From Mycolicibacterium austroafricanum (GTDB lineage: Bacteria > Actinomycetota > Actinomycetes > Mycobacteriales > Mycobacteriaceae), in the NCBI RefSeq assembly GCF_000612725.1, contig NZ_HG964454.1, positions 77,483-141,482 of the forward strand: a stretch of DNA of 64,000 nucleotides, written 5' to 3'. Position numbers and translations under genes: made by a program. Shown in pieces: positions 1-7,187 of the stretch (position 1 is its first letter; the number at the start of each line of letters is the position of its first letter). The notes under the pieces were generated by a model that was given only the letters and a program-made list of their open reading frames with translations, did no database searches and was not told where the DNA came from.

Positions 1-768
1 TTGATAGGGCGTCAGGGCCTGGAGGCACGCCGGGACGTCACGGGGTGTGGCTTTCAGTGACTTTGCGGTAAGGATGTCGTCGCTGAAGTCGGTGACGAAG
101 CGCAGTGCCCAAACGAGAAGGCCCGCCATCGTCTGCGGGTGGATTGGGGTGGTCTTGTTCTCGCTCGACCAGTTCGCAGGACCAAGAATCGATGTGCGCC
201 CGATGTGACTGTTTTCCCACGGTGGGCGTGCGAGGCGGTCGGCGTCGGGGAGGTAGGGAGCGTAGAGCCAGGTACGGGTGACAGCGAAGAGTATGTTGCC
301 CACGTTCTCGCGGGAGCCGCGGTGTCGTTTGAGGTGCTCGGCGTATTCGTCGTAGATGGCGTCGGTGACCGCACTGAATTTGTGAATGTCCTTCTCTGCC
401 AGCCACGTCATCCACTGCCGCAGGAAGCGCGCGAACGTGCACACCGTTGCCGGAGCGAGTTGACTACGCGCCGCAGACGAGCGCTCCAAATCTTCTAGCG
501 GTGTCGGCTTGTTGATGCTCGCCCAGATCAGTCGCTTGGCCGTGGCTACATAGCGCGGCGGGAAGGTGTCGAAGGCGATGCTCAACGCGCCCGACACGGT
601 CTGCTTCTGTACCAACGGTGTGAGATCCCACCGGTTGTCGCCCACGGTGGAGAGATCTCCTCGCCGTGCTTCAGGCACGCGTTCGATGTCGGCGATGACC
701 GGTTCGGCGTCGTCAAGTTCGAGCTGACCAGTCTGTTGTGGCCACGAGTTGGCTGCTGCGGTGCTCAC
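1..768 (-). CDS. Third gene of a three-recombinase module (partial)
   Basis: An open frame of 256 codons runs off the left edge of the window. It begins with a GTG (766-768) inside the stop of the gene before it (GTGA overlap), so the two are translationally coupled. The visible part has no catalytic motif; it is mostly helical, with a stretch near residues 60-130 like the SAM-like N-terminal domains of tyrosine recombinases (segments FARFLRQWMTWLAEK and YAEHLKRHRG). Position as third gene suggests the TnpC/RitC-like partner of Tn554-type or RIT-type elements. That assignment is inference from context. Confidence 0.6.
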   Translation of the reverse strand, partial: MSTAAANSWPQQTGQLELDDAEPVIADIERVPEARRGDLSTVGDNRWDLTPLVQKQTVSGALSIAFDTFPPRYVATAKRLIWASINKPTPLEDLERSSAARSQLAPATVCTFARFLRQWMTWLAEKDIHKFSAVTDAIYDEYAEHLKRHRGSRENVGNILFAVTRTWLYAPYLPDADRLARPPWENSHIGRTSILGPANWSSENKTTPIHPQTMAGLLVWALRFVTDFSDDILTAKSLKATPRDVPACLQALTPYQ

Positions 769-2585
769 GCGTCAAGATTCCTTGCGATGAGCGCGGTGAC
801 GACTTCGCGGTCAGCGTCGGTGACGTGGCGGCGGGCATCGCCGATCTCGGCGTTGGTTGCGTTCTGGTCGAGAATCGCTTGCAGTCGGCCGTAGTGGTCT
901 CGGTAGTCGGACTCCCACCGGGCTGGGGCAACGAGGGTGGCGACGTTGTCGAGGGCATCCAGCAGTGTGACCAGCCGCGGCAGATGATCAGGGGTGATGA
1001 CGGCGTTTGTACAGGTAAAGCAGGCGAAGAATGAGGCCGGACATGGCTCGCCTGGGTGGGCGGAGAATGGGCTGTTCAAGAAGTCGGTGCACGCGGTGGC
1101 GGCGGTGTCGAGGCTTCCAGCGAGCAGTAGCTTCAGTGTCGGCACCGGGATGCCAAGCTGTGTCGCGGAGGTTTCCGGGTCGGTGCGGGCGGCGGCCACT
1201 TCAGCGGCATTCAGCGAGCGGATCGTGACCGTGGCTTTGGCGTGAGCCACAGCATCGGCTTGTCCGTCAATGATGGTGTCGGCGGCCCCTTCTGCGGTGG
1301 CCGGGTCTGGGCTGCGGTAGGTGTCTTCGCTGACGGATTCGCTGTTCTGCCGGGCATGTTGGTTCAACACCTGCTCGGACAACCGCAGCCTTCGCAGACT
1401 CACCCGCAACGCTGTCCCGCCGTCTGTCAATAGGCCCGCATCGGCCATGTAGTGATCGCCGATGCCCGCGGTCAACCATTCCTGCCGGAACGGACCATCG
1501 CCGGTGAGGTTCTTGTGCCGGTGGGCGATGAGCAACTTCTCCGACGGGGTTCCGAGCACTTCCAGTGCCGTGCGGCATGGCTCGGTCAAGCGGACGGCGT
1601 TCTCCCACAGCTTGCCGGCCTCGCCGGCAAGGATTTCGGCGCTGAAGCGCTTGATCCCTCTTCTCGGTTTGTCGGTGTTGACGGTATATACCGAGTCTTC
1701 ACCAGCACCGTCGGATGCCCTGACCGACGTGACCGTGAGGTTGTCCATGACCGAGAGGTTGAATCCTCGCTCACACACGAGAAGTACCATCAAGAAATAG
1801 ATTTCCCGTATAGACGGGAACAGCGCCTGCGCCGGATTCGACACACCGGCCAGGTCGAAGCAGCCCTTCAGGACCACCCGGTTCGCGAGGTACTGAGAGG
1901 GAAGCATCCCGTTTCGCGACAGATACTCCAGAAGGGATCCTGTGTTCCAACGAGTCCCGCCGACATTGAACGTGATTCCGTCCCCGACGTCGCCAACCTC
2001 GCGGTACTGGTGCAGCCTCTCGGTGTTGGTCCGGATTCTTCGGAGCGCTTGACGGACCTCGCCCTTGGCGGCATTGCGGATCCGTCCGAACTCGTCGCGG
2101 CTCAAGGAATCATTCTCCGGCAAGCGTTTCCGAGGCTTCACCGCCTTCGCGCGCATCGCCTTCCGTGTGGTTTCAGGAAGGCGCGGGGACTCCGACAGCA
2201 CGGCCCGCATGAGGTTCACTTGCCCCGGCCAACGGGCCTGGCTTTCCTTGACAGTCCGCCACGCCCACCACACCTCGGGACCGAAGTCAGCAATCGTGTG
2301 GACCTCAGGAAACTCCGTACACAGGTAGGTGATCAGTTGCCGCGCGGCACTCACCGCCGCATCCACGGTCGCCAGTGTGCGCCAACGACCACCGGATTGG
2401 GATCCGTTCGCCAGTGCGGTGACCAGGTCGTCGATCAGTTCGGCGGGCCCGTGGACGTCATCGAATGAGAATGTCCTCGTGCGTCCCGCCTCGTCGGTGA
2501 AGCAGAGCTGCCGAAGCTCAGGGTCTACCGGGCTGGGTCGGGCGTACTTGCCTGCCGGGAGTGCCGCTGTTCTACGCGAGGCCAC
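765..2585 (-). CDS. Second recombinase-like protein of the trio (TnpB/RitB-like)
   Basis: A 606-residue protein with a GTG start 3 bp after the first recombinase gene and a 4-bp overlap with the third. The C-terminal half looks like a degenerate tyrosine recombinase domain: a segment ERGFNLSVMDNL where box I would be, then SLRRLRL where HxxR would be, and SEDTYRS as a possible tyrosine site. Canonical box II histidine is not seen. The large size recalls TnpB of Tn554 (about 630 residues). It probably works in a complex with its two neighbours. Catalytic competence is uncertain. Confidence 0.7.
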   Translation of the reverse strand: MASRRTAALPAGKYARPSPVDPELRQLCFTDEAGRTRTFSFDDVHGPAELIDDLVTALANGSQSGGRWRTLATVDAAVSAARQLITYLCTEFPEVHTIADFGPEVWWAWRTVKESQARWPGQVNLMRAVLSESPRLPETTRKAMRAKAVKPRKRLPENDSLSRDEFGRIRNAAKGEVRQALRRIRTNTERLHQYREVGDVGDGITFNVGGTRWNTGSLLEYLSRNGMLPSQYLANRVVLKGCFDLAGVSNPAQALFPSIREIYFLMVLLVCERGFNLSVMDNLTVTSVRASDGAGEDSVYTVNTDKPRRGIKRFSAEILAGEAGKLWENAVRLTEPCRTALEVLGTPSEKLLIAHRHKNLTGDGPFRQEWLTAGIGDHYMADAGLLTDGGTALRVSLRRLRLSEQVLNQHARQNSESVSEDTYRSPDPATAEGAADTIIDGQADAVAHAKATVTIRSLNAAEVAAARTDPETSATQLGIPVPTLKLLLAGSLDTAATACTDFLNSPFSAHPGEPCPASFFACFTCTNAVITPDHLPRLVTLLDALDNVATLVAPARWESDYRDHYGRLQAILDQNATNAEIGDARRHVTDADREVVTALIARNLDA

Positions 2586-2588
2586 CGC

Positions 2589-4076
2589 TCACTGCTCCTC
2601 GGTGTCGACGATGCCGGGAGCCGCTGCCGCGATGTGCGTGATGAAGTCGGCGATCGATGCGTCCTCGGCCATGTCGTCATTGAGGAACAGGTCTACCTGC
2701 AGTCCCGACACGGGTTCGAGATAGCAGTTCCGTGTGGTTTCCAAGTTTGCGTGGCCCAGTAACGTTTGAACTAAAACCCAAGGGTCACCGAAGATGTGGC
2801 GATACTCGCGGCGTTCGGCAGGGGTGATGCCCATCTTGCGTTCGTGTGCGTAGATCAACGTGACCAACATCCTCAGGGCGAACGAGTGGCGCAGCATATG
2901 CGGGTGACAATGGATGTCTACCCCAAGGGTCTGACACCGATCGTTGGCCGTGGAGAAGATCGCCTCCCAGGTGCGATACGGCAACGGCAAACCCGCTTCG
3001 GATAGCCACACCATCCATGGTTCAAGCCCGCGATCAGTGTTGATGTAGAAGTTGAGCCGATCATCCGCGTCGAGACTGTCCAGCGGGATCGTCCCCTTGC
3101 TGCCGTCCCGGTTGGTGAAGTGGACACGGCGGTGATGGTCCACCGTGTCGACGACCTTGATGTCGGTCAGTGCGTCGTAACGACCTTCGGAATGGGCCCG
3201 GACAACAGCCGCCGCTCGGGTTGAAATACGGTAATTGTCAATGCGTTTCAGTGCTGCGGTACTGATCCAGAAATCGCGGCCGCGACCTTTCGCGACGGCT
3301 TGACCGACTCGGGCCTTGGCGTAGCGCACTTGGCTGTCAGCGTTGGGGATTTCTCCCAGGACCAGTGTTCCGGCTTCCCGCAGTCGCAGTCCGCTTGACC
3401 ATAGAGCTTCGGCGAACGCGACGTTGCGGCCGTCGTTGCGGCCTCGCCAGGTCGCATCCCGTCGTCCGTCGCCGCGGTAGCCGCCGAGGCCGACGTCGCG
3501 CCAGCGTTTGTAGGCTCGGGGCGTCAGCCACTTCAATTGGACCGAGCGGACAGCGTTCGGCTGCAGCCGCGTGGAGTCCGAGTCCCCAGTCGAGCTGGAC
3601 TGGTGCCGGCTGACAGGAGAAACAGCCACGTTGCCGCGCCACTGCTGCCAGTCGTAGAACTTCTTGATTGCCGCCAGATCTCGTGAAAATGTAGCCGCAC
3701 CAACACGATCCGGGTTCTTCTGGTCGCGTCGCCGCCAGAACTCATAGTCGGCAAGATGCTCGAACGTCGCTGTTCTCCAGTCGATGCCTTGAACGGACAG
3801 GAAGGAGAGAAACAGCTGGATGTCCGGGGCGTAGGACTCCTGCGACCCGGCCGCCAACGATTGGAACGCCGCCGACCGGAAGAATTCCAGGACCTCAACG
3901 TCCGGACGGCCATCGGCCATCAGGAGAAACGGCTGCCCGGGGCGAATTCCGAGCGCAGCCTCACGCTCGGCTAGATCCGGGAAGTCTGCAAGGACATCGG
4001 ACCTCGCGGTGTACGACCGGCTAGGCTGGCGCGCCCAACACAACCTCCAGCGGGAGCCGTCGTCGTGTTGTTCCAC
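2589..4076 (-). CDS. Tyrosine recombinase, first gene of the trio
   Basis: A site-specific tyrosine recombinase of about 495 residues. All catalytic signatures are visible in the C-terminal third: Arg in SSGLRLREAG, the HMLRHS box II (HxxR), LLGHANLETTRNCY with the GH pair and the nucleophilic Tyr. The N-terminal half carries the core-binding domain (around FLSFLSVQGIDWR). GTG at 4076 is chosen because upstream codons merge into the broken hsdM; GTGs at 4097 and 4094 are alternatives. The start lies within 40 bp of the insertion junction, so this is the outer gene of the element. It leads an operon of three overlapping or abutting recombinase genes, as in Tn554-like and RIT elements. Confidence 0.85.
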   Translation of the reverse strand: MEQHDDGSRWRLCWARQPSRSYTARSDVLADFPDLAEREAALGIRPGQPFLLMADGRPDVEVLEFFRSAAFQSLAAGSQESYAPDIQLFLSFLSVQGIDWRTATFEHLADYEFWRRRDQKNPDRVGAATFSRDLAAIKKFYDWQQWRGNVAVSPVSRHQSSSTGDSDSTRLQPNAVRSVQLKWLTPRAYKRWRDVGLGGYRGDGRRDATWRGRNDGRNVAFAEALWSSGLRLREAGTLVLGEIPNADSQVRYAKARVGQAVAKGRGRDFWISTAALKRIDNYRISTRAAAVVRAHSEGRYDALTDIKVVDTVDHHRRVHFTNRDGSKGTIPLDSLDADDRLNFYINTDRGLEPWMVWLSEAGLPLPYRTWEAIFSTANDRCQTLGVDIHCHPHMLRHSFALRMLVTLIYAHERKMGITPAERREYRHIFGDPWVLVQTLLGHANLETTRNCYLEPVSGLQVDLFLNDDMAEDASIADFITHIAAAAPGIVDTEEQ

Positions 4077-4113
4077 AGCAACAGAACCTGCCACAACACA
4101 CCGACATTCTACG
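4065..4113. other. Element junction in hsdM with candidate recombinase core site
   Basis: HsdM homology stops after the NPPF codons (4114-4125); foreign sequence begins at or before 4113. Just inside it is an inverted repeat GTGTTGT (4065-4071) and ACAACAC (4093-4099) with a 21-bp spacer, overlapping the recombinase 5' end. This fits an attachment or core-binding region of the three-recombinase element. The other end of the element lies beyond the left edge, so target duplication cannot be checked here. Confidence 0.5.
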
Positions 4114-4980
4114 GAAAGGCGGGTTCGACATGCAGTAGTCGAAGGTGCGGTCCCAGAACTGATCATCGGACAGGGTGTCACCGAGGCGGATATTGCCGGC
4201 GTCCTGGCCTTTGGCGAGCATGTCGGACTTGCAGATGGCATAGGACTGGTCGTTGATCTCCTGGCCGTAGAGGCGCAGCCGCGCATCGGGGTTTCGCTCC
4301 AGGAGCCGTTCCTCGGCGACCGAGAGCATGCCGCCGGTACCCGCGGTGGGGTCGTAGATGGAGCGGATGGTGCCCGGCTCCAGCAGTGCCTCGTTGGCCT
4401 CGGCGAACAGCAGGTCGACCATCAGCCGGATCGCATCGCGCGGTGTGTAGTGCTCGCCGGCCTCCTCGTTGGAGGCCTCCGCGAACTTGAAAATCAGGAA
4501 CTCGAATAGGTCACCCATCTCAGCGTTGGGCACCGTGTCGGGGTGCAGGTCGACCTCGGCGAACTCGGAGGCGATCAGGTAGAGCCGGTTCTTCTCGTCC
4601 AGGGTGGCCAGCTCGTTTTCGAACTTGAAGCGCTCGAAGACGTCGATGTTGGCCGAGAAACTGGTGATGTATTCCATCAGGTTGGCGCGCAGGCCCTCGG
4701 GCTCTTTCAGCAGCAGGTCAAAGTCGAAGGCACTGGTGTTGTAGAACCCGAGCTTGGTCTTCTGTTTCACCTTCACGTCGAGTGCGCCGCCGCTGTACTT
4801 GTCGGCCAGGGCGCGCACCTCGTCGCGGGTGGGTTCCAGGATGCAGTCCAGTCGCCGCAGGATCGTGAACGGCAGGATCACCCCGCCGTACTGGTGCGGC
4901 TTATAGACCCCGCGCAGCTGATCAGCGATGCCCCACACGAAATTGCCCAGCTTGCTCAAGCTGATCTTCCCCTCTGTCAC
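4114..4980 (-). pseudogene. hsdM: Truncated type I restriction methyltransferase HsdM
   Basis: The first 289 residues of a type I modification methylase. GTG at 4978-4980 gives the typical start MTEGKISLSKLGNFVWG. The N-terminal helical domain (to about residue 150) is followed by GEHYTPRDAI, the SAM-binding motif I DPTAGTGGML, and the catalytic N-P-P-F motif, where homology ends because the recombinase trio has inserted. The frame reads on into element DNA to 4021 with about 30 unrelated residues. Family members are usually about 500 residues or longer, so the C-terminal part is lost and the protein is probably inactive. No hsdS or hsdR is visible. The start codon lies inside a copy of the dispersed decamer GGACGTGACA. 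Confidence 0.85.
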
Positions 4981-5054
4981 GTCCTGCGTGGATGAACTGT
5001 AACCGCAGCCGGTGGCGGTATGGGGGAGGTCGGCGCACGCACTCCGAACAGCAA

Positions 5055-5088
5055 AGAGCCCCGCAACGAGTAATCGTTGCGGGGCTCT
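5055..5088 (-). terminator. Terminator after the ESX-type operon
   Basis: A perfect 15-bp stem (AGAGCCCCGCAACGA and its complement) with a 4-nt loop, 26 bp after the stop of the last WXG100-like gene on the minus strand. The stem is symmetrical; a run of T is missing, as is common in mycobacteria. Confidence 0.75.
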
Positions 5089-5114
5089 CGGGGTTTGCCG
5101 GAGGGGGAGGTCGG

Positions 5115-5417
5115 CTACGCCCCGGTCATCTTGCCGCCGGCGATGCTCTGGTCGTAGCCGATGGTTTCGGCGATCGCCTGGTTGGTCGTGGAGGTGCACT
5201 GCTTCACGACATCGTGGACGCTGTTGATCGCGGCGTTCTGCTGCTGGGAGAACTCGGTGGCCGAGTCCATGCCAACACCCTGAACGGAGCCGGACAGCTT
5301 CTGATACGAGGTCAGCTGCTGGCTGGCCTCGTCCTGCAGGATCGCGAGATCCTTTTCGAGGTCCGCGACATCGGAGCTGGCACCGGGGATGTCGAGGTGG
5401 AGTTTTCCTGCGGCCAT
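5115..5417 (-). CDS. WXG100-family (Esx-like) small protein
   Basis: A 100-residue all-helical protein with the size and helix-turn-helix hairpin pattern of ESX (type VII) secreted Esx proteins. The turn has GVGMD around residue 50 where WxG normally sits, so the Trp is missing. It is paired with a second 99-residue Esx-like gene 39 bp upstream; such pairs usually form heterodimers that are secreted together. Upstream in the same operon is an EspG-like chaperone. A strong terminator follows. The call rests on size, pairing and context rather than on an intact motif. Confidence 0.7.
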   Translation of the reverse strand: MAAGKLHLDIPGASSDVADLEKDLAILQDEASQQLTSYQKLSGSVQGVGMDSATEFSQQQNAAINSVHDVVKQCTSTTNQAIAETIGYDQSIAGGKMTGA

Positions 5418-5456
5418 GTTCTAAGTCCTTTTCCTAGTTCGGTTTCGGTGGTTCCG

Positions 5457-5756
5457 CTACACCCGGAGGATCGCGGCGCCCTCGTTCTCCTGGCGCTCCA
5501 TCTGAACGCGGATCACTTCGCGGGTACCGGCGACCGCTGCGTCGGCGGTGTTGAGGACGTCGGTGAGCTGCTTGCGCGACTCGGATTCGAACTTCGTCTG
5601 GAAGGCGGTCATTGTCGCCGAGATGTAGTGCGCGCCGGCCAGGTCGGCGATGTTGGACCCGAGCGCGTCGAGGCGGACACGCATCGCGTCGGTGTGCCCC
5701 TGCAAGTCGTCGCAGATGGCGAGAGCTTCTTCGGGGGTGATGCCCACAAGTGACAT
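5457..5756 (-). CDS. WXG100-family (Esx-like) small protein, partner
   Basis: A 99-residue helical protein with the WXG100 outline: an amphipathic first helix, a turn near residues 42-47 (AGAHYI) and a second long helix rich in Glu, Lys and Arg. The classical WxG is absent here too. It stands before the other Esx-like gene and after the EspG-like gene, so it is likely one half of a heterodimer exported by a type VII system. No EccC or other secretion-core gene is visible in the window, so the apparatus must lie elsewhere. Confidence 0.7.
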   Translation of the reverse strand: MSLVGITPEEALAICDDLQGHTDAMRVRLDALGSNIADLAGAHYISATMTAFQTKFESESRKQLTDVLNTADAAVAGTREVIRVQMERQENEGAAILRV

Positions 5757-5820
5757 GGTGTCTCCATTACCTTTGTCGATCGAGGATGTTCCTGGTCACA
5801 GGGTAACGCAGGATGCAGAA

Positions 5821-7125
5821 TCAGCCCCCGTTGTAAGCATCGATTAACGCATTTATCCCGTGTGTGATACCGGTCGCGTTGCCGGACGTGTAGGTGATGC
5901 GCCGAAACTTCCCTGAACTGGTCGGGTAGGACGCCACGATCCCCTTGCCGCGCAGAAACACCAGCGCCAACGCGCCGGGATCACCGCGGGGGACATCAAC
6001 ATTGCTGGTAGACACGGTTATTTGTGCCAGCGCGTGAGTGGTTGACGCGGCGATTTCGGCGATGGCTGTCTGTGATGCTGCCGGCGTTTTGGCTGCCCGC
6101 AGTAGCCGGGTAGTGGCCGCACGGGTGCGCTCACGAGCTGCGGTGTCGTCGGCAAATGCGTCTGCATCTACATCGGTATCTACATCGGCATCAAAGAGCG
6201 CGGCGGCGGCTTTGTCGCCGGCCAGTTCGTCGACGACCGCGGCGGGCAGCACGATTGGGCGCGGCAGCGGATAGGCCGGCCAGCCCCCGTCGGGGTTCAG
6301 CAACTCCAGGATCGCCGATGCGGCGTCGGTGGCCTCGTCGGCGCGGCGCAGTCGGCGGGTGAACACCACGCTGATGTTGTTGACCAGCGCGCATACCACT
6401 TCCCGCGTCGTCAGGCCGATCACGAACGTCACCCGGGGCACGTCGCGCACGGCGGCCTCCAGTCCGAACTGTTTGAGCTCTGGCGGCACCTGGGCGCGAG
6501 CGCGTCGCTGTGCGTAGAGCAGTACGGTGCCGTACACGGTGAGGTTGGCGTGGCCGGTGACTGCGCCGAACATCGCTTCGGCCTCGGCTGTCAAGCGTCC
6601 CTGTGGATCCAGCGCGCCCCACGCGGTGAGGTCGTGGGTGATCTGGGCTTCGGAGGTCAGCAGGTGCGGAAACGTCGGCCCCAGCTCGGCGGGCATCCGG
6701 CGGACCTTCCCGGTAGCCGCCAGCCAATGCCAGTGCGACACCGTGAAATACGGCGATGTCTCAGTGACCGGTGCGGCTGCGGCGTTGTCGGCCGATAGCC
6801 ACTCGCCGATGCTGCGGTGCGTGCCATCGGTGGGCGCCTTGTCACGTCCTGGGACCAGTGCGCGCATCGCTGCGCGCAGGGCGGGGGAGACGATCAGCGT
6901 TCCGTCGGCGCCCATGCGGATCTCGGACTTGGCTGCCTCGGCGATCGGGGCAATCTGCGGGTTGTGTTCTGCTGCCAGGTCGATGAGCGAGTGCCGGCGG
7001 GCCTGTGCCTCGTCGCTGGGGCGGCCTCCGGCCGCCTCTGCTGCCGTTTCGGCGGCGCGGTCTGCAGCGTCGTCCGGGGCGGGGGCCGTGCTGTCGAGTA
7101 GGGCTTGCAGTCGCGGATCAATCAC
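5821..7125 (-). CDS. EspG-like ESX secretion chaperone
   Basis: A 434-residue protein. Its second half resembles the EspG family of cytosolic chaperones that bind PE/PPE or Esx-type substrates of type VII secretion. The pattern includes a segment with AEAEAMFGAVTG, an alternating beta sheet (VTFVIGLTTREVVCALVNN), and the family-like ending with RGKGIVASYP followed by RRITYTSGNA and a final helix. The first 110 residues are an Ala-rich extension unlike typical EspG, and an acidic Asp-rich run (around residues 315-330) interrupts the middle. It sits directly before the two Esx-like genes. It also contains one copy of the island decamer (6840-6849). Confidence 0.65.
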   Translation of the reverse strand: MIDPRLQALLDSTAPAPDDAADRAAETAAEAAGGRPSDEAQARRHSLIDLAAEHNPQIAPIAEAAKSEIRMGADGTLIVSPALRAAMRALVPGRDKAPTDGTHRSIGEWLSADNAAAAPVTETSPYFTVSHWHWLAATGKVRRMPAELGPTFPHLLTSEAQITHDLTAWGALDPQGRLTAEAEAMFGAVTGHANLTVYGTVLLYAQRRARAQVPPELKQFGLEAAVRDVPRVTFVIGLTTREVVCALVNNISVVFTRRLRRADEATDAASAILELLNPDGGWPAYPLPRPIVLPAAVVDELAGDKAAAALFDADVDTDVDADAFADDTAARERTRAATTRLLRAAKTPAASQTAIAEIAASTTHALAQITVSTSNVDVPRGDPGALALVFLRGKGIVASYPTSSGKFRRITYTSGNATGITHGINALIDAYNGG

Positions 7126-7187
7126 GGCGGTGATGATGCCCAGAAATGCAGCCGGTCAGCGCAGGCGGCGCGCACACCGTGAGGAGG

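Noticed and set aside
1452..2468. A 338-codon plus-strand frame opposite the second recombinase
   Set aside because: Shadow of the overlapping recombinase trio; no start signal and no recognisable family.
4077..4286. Seventy extra codons at the front of the first recombinase
   Set aside because: They are hsdM DNA read in another frame plus the element edge; real coding similarity begins after 4076.
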